From contig NZ_VOHJ01000031.1 in assembly GCF_007923255.1 (NCBI RefSeq), positions 1 to 33,641 on the forward strand: DNA of 33,641 nucleotides, given 5' to 3'. The translations under genes were made by a program, and so were the position numbers. Under the pieces are notes generated by a model. It had not been told where the DNA came from and ran no database searches. It worked only from the letters and a program-made list of their open reading frames with translations. This stretch comes from Vulcaniibacterium thermophilum. Lineage in GTDB: Bacteria; Pseudomonadota; Gammaproteobacteria; Xanthomonadales; Xanthomonadaceae. This document shows, one piece after another, positions 22,909 through 31,720 of the stretch (the first letter of the stretch is position 1; each line of letters begins with the position of its first letter).

Positions 22909-24327
22909 TCACTGCGGCAGCGCGAGATCGTCGATCAGCGCCTTGAGGAAGCGCGCGGCCTCGCCGCCGGTGCAGGCGCGGTGGTCGAAGGTGAGCGAGA
23001 TCGGCAGCCGGCGGTGCACTTCGATGCCGCCCATCACCGCGACCACGTCGTGGCAGAGCCTGCCGGCGCCGACGATCGCCACGCACGGCGGCACCACCAC
23101 CGGCGTCGCGTAGCGGCCGGCGAACATGCCGAAGTTGGACAGCGAGATCGTGTAGCCGGTGAGCTCGCCCGGCGGGATCGAGCGGTCCTCCACCTGCGCG
23201 CGCAGGCGGTTGATGCCTTCGCGGATGCCGCGCGCATCGAGCATGTCGGCATTGCGCAGCGCCGGCACGAACAGGCCGTCGTCGGTATCGACCGCGATGC
23301 CGAGATCGACATGCGGATGCAGGGTGCGGGTGAGCTTGTCGCCGTCGAACCAGGCGTTGAGCGCGGGCACCGCCTTGCACGCGGCGACGATCGCGCGCAC
23401 CAGCCGCGCGGTGATGTCCTGCTTGCCGATCCAGGCGTGCAGGTCGGCGTCGTCCACCAGCGTGGTCGGCACGACCTTGGCGTGCGCGTCGGCCATCACC
23501 CGCGCCATGTTGCGGCGTACGCCCTTGAGCTGCTCGGGCTGGCCGCTGACCGACTCGCCCGGCGGGCGCGTGCGCATCGGCTTGCCGGCCTGCGACAGCG
23601 TGCTGCGCGCGGCGGCAGGCGCAGCGGCGGGCATCGGCGCGGCCGCCACGCGCGCGGCCGCGCCGGCGGCGCGCGGTTCCGGCTTCGCGCTGCCTTCCGC
23701 GGCGGCGCGCTTGACGTCCTCCATCGTCACCACGCCGTCGGCGCCGCTCGGACGCACGCGGGCGATGTCCACGCCGAGCTTGCGCGCCAGCGCGCGCACG
23801 GCCGGCATCGCCTTGACCCCGCCGACGCTGACCGCCTGCTCGCGATGCACCGCATCGGAGGTCTGCATCGCCCCGACCACGGTGCCGCTGTCGGCGCGCT
23901 CGCTGCGGGTCTGGCCGCTCTCCTGGATCACGCCGCCTTCGTCGGAGGCGATCACGTTGTCGCCGTTGCCCGGCGCGTCGGCTCCGGCGCCCTTGCCGCC
24001 CGGGGAGGCCGCGTTCTGCGTCGCCGGCGAGGCATGGTGGTGGTGGCCGGTGTCCTGGCCCTCGGCGCGCTGCGGCAGCGAGGGGTCGATCTCGAACTCG
24101 GCCAGCATGGCGCCGGTGGCGATGATGTCGCCCGGGCCGCCGGCCAGCTTCAGCACCTTGCCCGACACCGGCGAGGGCACCTCGACCACCGCCTTGGCGG
24201 TTTCCATCGACACCAGCGGTGCATCGAGCCGGATCGTGTCGCCCTCCTTGACGAACCACTCGACGATGGTGGCGTCCGGGAGGCCCTCGCCCAGGTCGGG
24301 CAGCAGGAAGGTCTTCTTGTTGCTCAT
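22909..24327 (-). CDS. Dihydrolipoamide acyltransferase (E2) of a branched-chain-type 2-oxoacid dehydrogenase
   Basis: 472 aa. An N-terminal lipoyl domain (1-80) has the lipoylated Lys45 in VSMETAKAVVEV. The linker is long and carries HHHH and a Gly/Ala/Ser region. The E3/E1-binding domain is at 171-208 (AMPAVRALARKLGVDIARVRPSG). A second Ala/Pro linker leads to the catalytic domain, about 245-472. The active-site motif is DHRACTGGEAARF: His449 is present but the usual Asp of HxxxDG is Thr453. AGGAC precedes the ATG. It passes acyl groups from E1 to coenzyme A. No E3 gene is in the window. Confidence 0.9.
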   Translation of the reverse strand: MSNKKTFLLPDLGEGLPDATIVEWFVKEGDTIRLDAPLVSMETAKAVVEVPSPVSGKVLKLAGGPGDIIATGAMLAEFEIDPSLPQRAEGQDTGHHHHASPATQNAASPGGKGAGADAPGNGDNVIASDEGGVIQESGQTRSERADSGTVVGAMQTSDAVHREQAVSVGGVKAMPAVRALARKLGVDIARVRPSGADGVVTMEDVKRAAAEGSAKPEPRAAGAAARVAAAPMPAAAPAAARSTLSQAGKPMRTRPPGESVSGQPEQLKGVRRNMARVMADAHAKVVPTTLVDDADLHAWIGKQDITARLVRAIVAACKAVPALNAWFDGDKLTRTLHPHVDLGIAVDTDDGLFVPALRNADMLDARGIREGINRLRAQVEDRSIPPGELTGYTISLSNFGMFAGRYATPVVVPPCVAIVGAGRLCHDVVAVMGGIEVHRRLPISLTFDHRACTGGEAARFLKALIDDLALPQ

Positions 24328-24362
24328 GCGTCGTCCTGTTCGATGGTTCGTCTTCGGTTGGG

Positions 24363-24737
24363 TCAGACCCACACGTCGTTGGCGGCGCGCAGGTCGCTGT
24401 CGGTCTTCTCGCCGGTGTTCGCCACGCCGCGCGGCTCGATGATCAGCGCGTGGCACTCCTCGCGCGCGCGGGTGATGTGTTCGACGCCGCGCGGGATGAC
24501 GATCAGCTCGCCGGCGCGCACGCGCACGTCGCGGTCGCGGAAGCCGACTTCCATCTCGCCGTGCAGTACCAGGAACGTCTCGTCGGTATCCGCGTGCGAA
24601 TGCCAGACGAACTCGCCCTGCAGCTTCACCAGCTTGAACTGGTAGTCGTTCATCTCCGCGACCACGCGCGGCGACCAGTGCTCGGCGAAGCGCGCGAGCT
24701 TGGCGGCCAGGTCGATCGCTACGCCGGGCGGATTCAT
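24363..24737 (-). CDS. Single-domain cupin
   Basis: 124 aa. Cupin motif 1 reads VWHSHADTDETFLVLHGEMEVGF (two His and one Glu as metal ligands); motif 2 is GELIVIPRGVEHITRA (His). Metal binding is therefore likely, function unknown. Its ATG overlaps the stop of the SH3-domain gene (ATGA), and 35 bases separate it from E2, so it is inside the dehydrogenase operon. Confidence 0.88.
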   Translation of the reverse strand: MNPPGVAIDLAAKLARFAEHWSPRVVAEMNDYQFKLVKLQGEFVWHSHADTDETFLVLHGEMEVGFRDRDVRVRAGELIVIPRGVEHITRAREECHALIIEPRGVANTGEKTDSDLRAANDVWV

Positions 24738-25087
24738 GCGCGCGGCTCCCCGCGGATCTCGAGATGCGTGGCCGGCAGCCAGCCTTCGCGGCCGTCGGCG
24801 TGCGTGGCCCACCACCAGCCGCCGTGTTCGTGGCGCAGCGCCACCTCGTCGCCGGCGGCGGCGTCCAGCTCGCGTGCGCTGTAGTCGCGCAGCGCTTCGG
24901 CGCGGTCGCCGCCGAGCGGGCGCAGCCATTCGACCGGCGCCCAGCCTGCGTTGCCGTCGGCGGTGGTGGTCCACACGAACGCCGGCCACTCGCCGTCGCG
25001 CGCGCCGGTCCGCACGGTCTCGCCCGCCCGGAACCCGATCGGGTTGCGGTACTGCGTGCGGTACTCGCGGATCACGCGCGCGCGCAT
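24734..25087 (-). CDS. Small protein with two SH3-like domains
   Basis: 117 aa, ATG 25087, one base after the E1beta stop. Two bacterial SH3-like units: residues about 5-55 (FRAGETVRTGARDGEWPAFVWTT, GNAGWAPVEWLRPL) and about 60-115 (ALRDYSARELDAAAGDEVAL, GGWWWATHADGREGWLPATHLE). ALRDY and W-W patterns are typical of variant SH3. There is no signal peptide, so it is cytoplasmic and perhaps a protein-binding adaptor. Its place between E1beta and the cupin is unusual. Confidence 0.8.
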   Translation of the reverse strand: MRARVIREYRTQYRNPIGFRAGETVRTGARDGEWPAFVWTTTADGNAGWAPVEWLRPLGGDRAEALRDYSARELDAAAGDEVALRHEHGGWWWATHADGREGWLPATHLEIRGEPRA

Positions 25088-25088
25088 G

Positions 25089-26075
25089 TCAGCTCGCGGC
25101 GAGCGTGCGTTTGGCCGCGGCGACGATCTTGTCCACACTCGGCAGGTACTTCATCTCCAGCCGGAACAGCGGGATGTGGGTGTCGTAGCCGGTGACGCGC
25201 TCGACCGGCGCCAGCAGGTCGTACATCGACTCCTCGGCCAGGCGTGCGGCGATCTCGGCGCCGAAGCCCGCGGTCTTGGGCGCCTCGTGCACGATCACGC
25301 AGCGGCCGGTGCGGCTCACCGATTCGGCGATGGTGGCGAAGTCGAGCGGACGCAGGGTGGCGACGTCGATCACTTCGGCGCTGATGCCCTCGGCGGCGAG
25401 CTTTTCGGCCGCCTCCAGCGTCTCCTTCACCTGCGCGCCCCAGGTCACCAGGGTGACGTCGGTGCCGTCGCGCAGCACGTAGCACACGTCCAGCGGCAGC
25501 GCCTCGCCGTCGTCCGGCACCACTTCCTTGTACTGGCGGTAGATCCGCTTCGGCTCCATGAAGATCACCGGGTCCGGCTCGCGGATCGAGGCCAGCAGCA
25601 GGCCGTAGGCGCGCGCCGGCGAGGAGGGCATCACCACGCGCAGGCCCGGTACGTTGGTGAAGATCGACTCGTTCGCCTCGCTGTGGTGTTCCGGCGCGCG
25701 GATGCCGCCGCCCCACGGCACGCGCAGCACCATCGGGCAGGTGAGGCGGCCGCGCGTGCGGTAGCGGAAGCGCGCGGCGTGGCAGATGATGTGGTCCACC
25801 ATCGGATAGACGAAGCCGTCGAACTGCGCCTCGGCGACCGGCTTCATGCCCTGCGCGGCGAGGCCGACGGTGAGGCCGGCGATGGTGGTCTCATCCAGCG
25901 GCGTGTCGAGCACGCGCTCGGGGCCGAACTGCTGCTGCAGACCGGCGGTGGCGCGGAACACGCCGCCGTTGACGCCGACGTCCTCGCCGAGCACCAGCAC
26001 CGACGGGTCGTGGCGCATCTCGTAGGCGAGCGCCTGGGTGATCGCCTCGATCAGCGTGATGGCCTGCGCGCTCAT
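25089..26075 (-). CDS. 2-oxoisovalerate dehydrogenase-type E1 beta subunit
   Basis: 328 aa. VLGEDVGVNGGVFRATAGL, LDTPLDETTIAGLTVGLAAQG, FDGFVYPMVDHIICHAARFRYRTRG and PWGGGIRAPEHHSE are transketolase-like E1beta signatures; the C-terminal domain includes VTLVTWGAQVKETLEAAE and RCVIVHEAPKTAGFGAEI. It pairs with E1alpha to decarboxylate branched-chain 2-oxo acids (inferred from similarity; acetoin- or pyruvate-type is less likely). It overlaps E1alpha by ATGA. Confidence 0.92.
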   Translation of the reverse strand: MSAQAITLIEAITQALAYEMRHDPSVLVLGEDVGVNGGVFRATAGLQQQFGPERVLDTPLDETTIAGLTVGLAAQGMKPVAEAQFDGFVYPMVDHIICHAARFRYRTRGRLTCPMVLRVPWGGGIRAPEHHSEANESIFTNVPGLRVVMPSSPARAYGLLLASIREPDPVIFMEPKRIYRQYKEVVPDDGEALPLDVCYVLRDGTDVTLVTWGAQVKETLEAAEKLAAEGISAEVIDVATLRPLDFATIAESVSRTGRCVIVHEAPKTAGFGAEIAARLAEESMYDLLAPVERVTGYDTHIPLFRLEMKYLPSVDKIVAAAKRTLAAS

Positions 26076-27145
26076 GCCTTGCCCTCCTGCGCCAGCGCGG
26101 CCTCGCGTTGCGCCAGCAGGTCGGGCGGCGGGTCGGCGTAGAGGTAGTCGAACATCGCGGTCACCGGCTGCACGGGCGTGTTGAGGTAGGCGTTGATCTC
26201 CTCGTCGACGAGCTTCCCGCATTCCTCGGCCCAGGCCTGTTCCTCGGTCTCGCTCCACAGGCCGAGCGACGTGAGGTAGGTGCGCAGCCGCGCGATCGGC
26301 TCGCGCGCCCACGCCGCCTTGACCTCGTCCTCGCCGCGGTAGCGGCGCGCGTCGTCGGCGGTGGTGTGGTCGTGCAGGCGGTAGGTGATGAACTCGAGCA
26401 CGCTGCCGCCTTCGCCGCTGCGCGCGCGCTCGGTGGCCCGGCGCATGGCTTCGAGCACGGCGATCAGATCGTTGCCGTCCACCTGCAGGCAATGCAGGCC
26501 GCCCGCCAGGCCCTTCTGCGCCAGCGTCTCGGCGCCGGTCTGGGCCTTGCGCGGCACCGAGATCGCCCAGAAGTTGTTGATCACGCACAGCACCAGCGGC
26601 AGCCGGTAGGCGCCGGCCGAGTTGAGCGCGGCGTAGAAGTCGGTCTTCGACGAGCCGCCGTCGCCGCAGCAGGCCACCGCGATGCGGTCCTCCTTGCGCA
26701 GCTTGAAGGCGAGCGCGGAACCGGCCGCATGCAGGCACTGCGTGGAGATCGGCACGCACCACGGGAAGTCGTGCTTCGGGCCGGAGAAATCATTGCCGCG
26801 CTCGTCGCCGCCCCAGTACAGCAGCACCTCGCGCGGCTTCACCCCGCGCATGAACTGCGCGCCGTACTCGCGGTAGCTGGGCGCGAACACGTCCTCCGGC
26901 TTCAGCGAGGCGCCGATGCCGACGTGGGTGGCCTCGTGGCCGAGGCAGGCGGCATAGGTGCCGAGCTTGCCGGTGCGCTGCAGCGCGATCGCCTTGGCGT
27001 CGAACGTGCGCACGAACAGCATCTGCTTGAACAGCGGCACCAGCGCCCGGGCGTCGGCGAAGGCGGGCGGCAGATCGGCGACGGGACGGCCGTCGGGGCC
27101 GAGGTACTGCAGGTATTCGATCTCGAAGCGTGCGGCGACCGTCAT
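26072..27145 (-). CDS. 2-oxoisovalerate dehydrogenase-type E1 alpha subunit
   Basis: 357 aa. The thiamine-diphosphate motif starts GDGGSSKTDFY (161-171) and ends with Asn190-Asn191. LGHEATHVGIGASLKPEDVFAPSYREYG and ITYRLHDHTTADDARRYRG (with the regulatory-loop position) are typical of branched-chain E1alpha. It is the first gene of the operon. A -10-like TATCAT (27177-27182, minus strand) lies about 30 bases upstream. No strong ribosome binding site is seen. Confidence 0.92.
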   Translation of the reverse strand: MTVAARFEIEYLQYLGPDGRPVADLPPAFADARALVPLFKQMLFVRTFDAKAIALQRTGKLGTYAACLGHEATHVGIGASLKPEDVFAPSYREYGAQFMRGVKPREVLLYWGGDERGNDFSGPKHDFPWCVPISTQCLHAAGSALAFKLRKEDRIAVACCGDGGSSKTDFYAALNSAGAYRLPLVLCVINNFWAISVPRKAQTGAETLAQKGLAGGLHCLQVDGNDLIAVLEAMRRATERARSGEGGSVLEFITYRLHDHTTADDARRYRGEDEVKAAWAREPIARLRTYLTSLGLWSETEEQAWAEECGKLVDEEINAYLNTPVQPVTAMFDYLYADPPPDLLAQREAALAQEGKA

Positions 27146-27289
27146 GCGGAAGGGGCTCTGGGGTCGGGAGCCGGCGATGATACCGCCCAGCCATGCGCAC
27201 ACGCCGCGAACGCGCCGGCGGCTTACGATGCAGTGCAGCATTCCGCCGCCGCGGGCGTGCGCGTCGTCCGCCGCGCAAACCGCGCAAAC

Positions 27290-27320
27290 GACGAGGGCGC
27301 GGAAGTTCCGCGCCCTCGTC
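27290..27320 (-). terminator. Strong hairpin behind the nuclease gene
   Basis: Perfect 15-bp palindrome around 27305, arms GACGAGGGCGCGGAA and TTCCGCGCCCTCGTC. On the minus strand it follows the nuclease stop by 20 bases and leads into GTTTGCG, with only a short T-run, so termination is probable but perhaps not intrinsic. Confidence 0.7.
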
Positions 27321-27339
27321 ATGCCCCGGCCGTGCGGGT

Positions 27340-30300
27340 TCAGCGCTGCAGCGCGACCTGCAGCGTGGCGCGGTTGTTCGCGGCGATGGGATCGGGCGTG
27401 ACCGCCTCGACGCTGGCGACGAACTCGAGCGCGGTGCCGCGCACCGGCCGTTGCGGCACCACCACCGCGAAGCCGAACCACTCGGTGCCCACCGCGCGCG
27501 CGTCGGGATGACGGCACTCGGCGCGGAACCCGGTCGGCACCGCGCTGCGGGCGCAGATCCAGCCGGGCGGTGCGGCCACCGCGGCCGAGCCGGCGGCGAC
27601 GTTGCCCTCGATCACCAGCCGCACGCCGCGCGCGGCATCGGGCCCGGCGTTGCGCAACGGCACCACGAAGCTCGCCACTGCGCCGCGGCGTACCGGCAGC
27701 GCGCTGCCGGCGATGCGCACGCCGAGGTCGGCGGCGGTCTGCACCGCGACCTGCGCGCGCGCGCCGTTGTCGCCGTTGGCGGGATCGGCGGTCTGCGACT
27801 GCACCGATGCCGCCAGCGTCAGCACACCGCCGTCGCCGAGCGCCGGCATGTCGAGGTCCAGCGCGAACGCGGCGTCGTTCGCCGCCGCCAGCGTCGAGGC
27901 ACTGCAGGTGACCGTGGTGGTGGCCGGATCGTTCGCCGGCGCGGTGCAGTTCCAGCCGGAAGGCGCGGCGACCGTCGGCGTCACCGGCGCGTCGAACACG
28001 AACGCGGTGGCCGGATATTCCGCGGCATGCGGGCCGGCGTTGCGCACGGTGGCGTCGAACCGCACGCGCTCGCCGGCACGCGCGGCCGTGCGCGAGGCGG
28101 CCAGCGTCATCGACAGCGCCGCGCTGCGGAACGCCGGCACCGCGATCCGCAGACGCACCGGATCGTGGTCGGACACGCGCGTGGGCTTGGCGGCATCGCC
28201 GAAATCGACCACGCCGAAGTCGGCGTTGATGCGCGCGTGGTCGACCTGCAGCAGATCCGCCGCCAGCACCAGCGCCTCGTTGACCAGCACGTGGTCGAGC
28301 GTCTGCGCGTTGCCGTCGAACACGTACGAGTAGCGTTCGGCCGGATCGGCGATCAGTTGCGAGCCGTCGATCAGCGGCGTGGTCAGCGGGCTGTCGACGT
28401 AGGTGACGACCTGCTCGGCCGGCGCTTCCTCGCCCTTGACGATGCCGAGCACGTCGACGTAGCCGTCGTTGAACTCGAACGCGTTGAAGTCGCCGAGCAG
28501 CACGATCCTCTCCGCCGGATCGTCCTGCTGGAACTGCTGCACCAGGCCCGCGAGGTACGCCGCCTGCGCCGCGCGCTTGGCGCGCACGCGTTCGCCGTCG
28601 GTGCTCCAGCCGTTGGGGCCGGGCGTCAGCGCGTCCATGTCGTTGAGCGAGCGCAGGTGGTTGGCGATCACCGTCAGCGGGAACCGCGCGCCGTTGGCGT
28701 GGTTCACCACCGCGCGCAGCCGCAGCGGCGGGCGGTCGTTGAGCAGGCTGGTGGTGCCGTCGGGGTTGGCGAAGGTGGCGTCCTTGCCGAACTGGGTGAC
28801 ATCCTGCACGGCCACGCGCGGCGTGCCCGGCGCCACTTCGCGGGTGGCGACCAGGAAGCCGACGTCGATCCCGCCGACGTCGTTGCCTTCGACCAGGTAC
28901 GGCGCGTAGGCCGGCGCGCGCGGGCAGGTGGCGTTGATGCGCTCGGCCAGCAGGCCGAGCACGCGCAGGTTCTCCACCTCGACCACGCCGAGGATGTCCG
29001 GCGCCTTGAGGTAGTCGCAGATCGCGCGCGCGGCCTTGGTCAGCCGGCGGTCGAGCGCGTCCGGCTTGATCGTCGGCGCGCCGTTGCCGTCGGCGATCTC
29101 GTCGAACAGCCGCAGCAGGTTGAAGCCGGCGACGGTGACGTCCTCCGGCGCGGCGTCTTCCACCGCGCGCGGCGTCATGCCACCGCTCACCGTGGGCGGC
29201 GTGGCCGGATCGGGCAGCAGCGCCCAGGTGCCGCTGTTGTAGTCGAGCACGCCGGCCAGGTCCGTCAGCTGCGCGCCCACGTCCACCGCCAGCGGCGCCG
29301 CGCCGATCTGGCCGCGGCTGCGGATCATCAGCCGCTCGGGGTTGGTGTCGAACCGCGGCGGCTGCTTGCCGGCGGGAACCGGGAAGGCGTCGAGCACGCC
29401 GATGCCCGGCTCGCGGAACGGGCGCGGCACGCCCGGCAGGACGACGTGGAACACGCCGTCGGTGAACGACAGCGCGTCGTCCTCGTCGATCGTGCCGCCG
29501 GCCGGCGAGACCGCGACGGCCCCGGCGACGCGCACGCGCATCGCTTCGAACCGCTCGAGCGTGGCGGGCGTCGCCGCGGGCGACAGCTCGGCGGCGGTGA
29601 GTTCGACCGGCGCCGGCAGTGCGACGCCGGTGTCCAGCACGTCCACGCGCTCTACCGACACCAGCTCGGTGATGCTGAGCTGGTTCGGGTTCGACGCCGG
29701 GACGAACTCGTCCACGGTCGCCGTCACCCGCACCCGGTTGCCGACCGCCGCTTCCGCAGGCGGCGCGGCGCCGGTGAACACGAAGATCGCATCCGAGGTC
29801 GCCGGGTCGCCGTCGTCGTTGGCCGCCTGCAGGAAGAAGCCGTTGTTGAAGCGGCGCGCGGTGACGATGCCTTCGGTCACCACGCGCTTGCCGTCGTACG
29901 GCGAGAGCGGGCCGTCGCCCTGGATGCGCGAAATCGCGAGCGCCAGCGGCGGTTCCGGCGCCTGTGTCCCGCTGTTGCGCGGACGGGGGGCGCCCAGCGC
30001 GAAGTCGGCGCTGTTGTTGCCGGTATCGACGCTGCCGCCGCCGTTGCGGATGGCGGCGGTGGTGCTGCCCAGCGCGGGCGTCGGCGCGGTCTCCGCGCAG
30101 TTGGCCGCGCCGTAGCCGACGAAGTCGACCACCGCACCGCCGAGCGGGCAGGTGCCGCTCAGCACGGTCGTGCCGGCGACCAGCGCCACCTTGCCCGCGC
30201 TGCCGGACATCGGGATGGTGCCGATCGCGTCCGGCGTCGGCAGATCGACGCTGCCGCCGCTGCCGTCGGCCTGCTTGATCAGGAAGTAGCCGCCGGGGGC

Positions 30301-30543
30301 GATCGTCCCGCTCAGCGCGGTGCGCTGCCAGGTGCCGCCGCTGGCGGAGGCGTACTGCACGCTCCAGCCGCCCAGATCCACCGGCGCGCTGCCGTTGTTG
30401 CGCAACTCGATGAAGTCGCTCTTCAGCGTGGCGCCGCTGTTGCCGCCGCCGCCGTACACCTGGCTGATCACCACCTGCGCCGAAGCGCTCCAGGCCGCGC
30501 ACGCCAGCAGCGCGGCCGCGATCCGTATGCCGATCCGGTTCAT
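27340..30543 (-). CDS. ExeM/NucH-type extracellular endonuclease with LTD and DUF11-like domains
   Basis: 1067 aa. The signal peptide (MNRIGIRIAAALLACAAWSASA, cut before QV) is followed by a lamin-tail domain at about 22-135 (VVISQVYGGGGNSGATLKSDF, IELRNNGSAPVDLGGWSV). About 200-460 is an OB-like region (DGKRVVTEGIVTARRFNNGFF), and about 465-795 an endonuclease/exonuclease/phosphatase domain with FNLLRLFDE, GVVEVEN (Glu near 519), NHLRS, LGDFNAFEFND (near 682), LDHVLVN and SDHDPVR. Two DUF11/CARDB-like beta domains (about 800-1067, each with LRNAGPDAARG-type text) end it. It probably degrades extracellular DNA. No sorting motif is visible, so secretion beyond the outer membrane is uncertain. 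Confidence 0.9.
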   Translation of the reverse strand: MNRIGIRIAAALLACAAWSASAQVVISQVYGGGGNSGATLKSDFIELRNNGSAPVDLGGWSVQYASASGGTWQRTALSGTIAPGGYFLIKQADGSGGSVDLPTPDAIGTIPMSGSAGKVALVAGTTVLSGTCPLGGAVVDFVGYGAANCAETAPTPALGSTTAAIRNGGGSVDTGNNSADFALGAPRPRNSGTQAPEPPLALAISRIQGDGPLSPYDGKRVVTEGIVTARRFNNGFFLQAANDDGDPATSDAIFVFTGAAPPAEAAVGNRVRVTATVDEFVPASNPNQLSITELVSVERVDVLDTGVALPAPVELTAAELSPAATPATLERFEAMRVRVAGAVAVSPAGGTIDEDDALSFTDGVFHVVLPGVPRPFREPGIGVLDAFPVPAGKQPPRFDTNPERLMIRSRGQIGAAPLAVDVGAQLTDLAGVLDYNSGTWALLPDPATPPTVSGGMTPRAVEDAAPEDVTVAGFNLLRLFDEIADGNGAPTIKPDALDRRLTKAARAICDYLKAPDILGVVEVENLRVLGLLAERINATCPRAPAYAPYLVEGNDVGGIDVGFLVATREVAPGTPRVAVQDVTQFGKDATFANPDGTTSLLNDRPPLRLRAVVNHANGARFPLTVIANHLRSLNDMDALTPGPNGWSTDGERVRAKRAAQAAYLAGLVQQFQQDDPAERIVLLGDFNAFEFNDGYVDVLGIVKGEEAPAEQVVTYVDSPLTTPLIDGSQLIADPAERYSYVFDGNAQTLDHVLVNEALVLAADLLQVDHARINADFGVVDFGDAAKPTRVSDHDPVRLRIAVPAFRSAALSMTLAASRTAARAGERVRFDATVRNAGPHAAEYPATAFVFDAPVTPTVAAPSGWNCTAPANDPATTTVTCSASTLAAANDAAFALDLDMPALGDGGVLTLAASVQSQTADPANGDNGARAQVAVQTAADLGVRIAGSALPVRRGAVASFVVPLRNAGPDAARGVRLVIEGNVAAGSAAVAAPPGWICARSAVPTGFRAECRHPDARAVGTEWFGFAVVVPQRPVRGTALEFVASVEAVTPDPIAANNRATLQVALQR

Positions 30544-30566
30544 CCGACCCCCAAGAAACGAAGAAA

Positions 30567-30587
30567 GGCCGCGCCCCTTGCGCGGCC
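30567..30587 (-). promoter_or_regulatory. Terminator-like hairpin in the nuclease gene leader
   Basis: Read on the minus strand, GGCCGCG (loop of 7) CGCGGCC is followed by TTTCTTCGTTTC and then, within 24 bases, the start codon. It could be an attenuator, or the remains of a terminator facing the nuclease gene. Confidence 0.4.
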
Positions 30588-30732
30588 GGCATGCCCCTGC
30601 CCGGGCGATTCTGGCCCGGTTTTGCGGACACCGGGATGACAACGGCGTGACGGGCCGACCGCCCCCTCCCGACGGCGCGCGCCCCGCATGCGGTACCCTG
30701 CGCGCCCCGCTTCCGCGCCCCGCGCGCCCGCC

Positions 30733-31599
30733 ATGAGCATCGATCGCAACGAACGCCCGCTCGAGATCGGCATCCACACCGACCTGGCGGGCCGCACCAC
30801 CTACGCCGGCTATCTGCAGCTCGACCGCCTGCTCACCGCGCAGCGGCGCCTGTCCGATCCGCCGCAGCACGACGAGATGCTGTTCATCGTCCAGCATCAG
30901 GTCTCGGAGCTATGGCTGAAGCTGATGATCCACGAGCTTCAGGCCGCGATCGCGCACCTGCAGCGGGACGAACTGGATCCGGTGCAGAAGATCTTCGCGC
31001 GCTGCAAGGCGGTGCTGCGCCAGCTCACTGAAATGTGGTCGGTGCTGGAGACGCTGACGCCGTCGGACTACATGCAGTTCCGCGACATCCTGGGCCCGTC
31101 GTCGGGCTTCCAGTCGCTGCAGTACCGCGCGGTCGAGTTCATGCTCGGCAACAAGAACGCGGCGATGGTGCAGGTGTTCGCGCACGATCCCGACGCGCAG
31201 GCGCGCCTGACCGCGCTGCTGCATGCGCCCTCGCTGTACGACGAGTTCCTGCGCCATCTCGCGCGGCGCGGCCACCCGGTGCCGCCGGCGCATCTGCAGC
31301 GCGACTGGAGCGCGCCGCACGTGTCCGATCCGGCGCTGCTGCCGGTGTTCGAACGCATCTACGAGGACACCGCCACCTACTGGTCCGAGTACCACCTGTG
31401 CGAGGACCTGGTCGATCTGGAAAGCCAGTTCCAGCTCTGGCGCTTCCGCCACATGCGCACGGTGATGCGCATCATCGGCTTCAAGCGCGGCACCGGCGGC
31501 TCCTCGGGCGTCGGCTTCCTCAAGCAGGCGCTGGAACTGTCCTTCTTCCCCGAGCTGTTCGAGGTGCGCACGCTGATCGGCGCGCCCGCGCGATCCTGA
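30733..31599 (+). CDS. kynA: Tryptophan 2,3-dioxygenase
   Basis: 288 aa. It opens the indole ring of tryptophan to N-formylkynurenine with heme and oxygen, the first step of the kynurenine pathway. [19 protein letters not shown] holds the distal His55; the heme-ligand His240 lies in [14 protein letters not shown]; the substrate loop GTGGSSG and Arg/Tyr positions are present. Xanthomonas TDO is the structural model. It has no ribosome binding site, and TACCCT near 30694 is a weak -10. No other kyn genes are in the window. Confidence 0.95.
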   Translation: MSIDRNERPLEIGIHTDLAGRTTYAGYLQLDRLLTAQRRLSDPPQHDEMLFIVQHQVSELWLKLMIHELQAAIAHLQRDELDPVQKIFARCKAVLRQLTEMWSVLETLTPSDYMQFRDILGPSSGFQSLQYRAVEFMLGNKNAAMVQVFAHDPDAQARLTALLHAPSLYDEFLRHLARRGHPVPPAHLQRDWSAPHVSDPALLPVFERIYEDTATYWSEYHLCEDLVDLESQFQLWRFRHMRTVMRIIGFKRGTGGSSGVGFLKQALELSFFPELFEVRTLIGAPARS

Positions 31600-31720
31600 A
31601 CAGGGCTGCTGCGCCGCAGCACGCCACGGCCGGTTTGACGCACTCCGTCACGGTCGGTAATGCTCCGCCGTCCCGCGCGCCGGCGCGGACCGCATTCCCG
31701 TACAACCGAGAGGACACCGC

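Noticed and set aside
26072-30631. Single 1519-codon minus-strand frame joining E1alpha with the region behind the nuclease
   Set aside because: Only the last 357 codons are E1alpha; the rest is an out-of-frame reading of the nuclease gene. There is no fusion.
27193-30639. Open frame of over 1100 codons antisense to the nuclease gene
   Set aside because: Shadow of the nuclease: the translation is Arg/Gly/Ala/Val-rich without domains, while the minus strand has signal peptide, LTD and EEP motifs.
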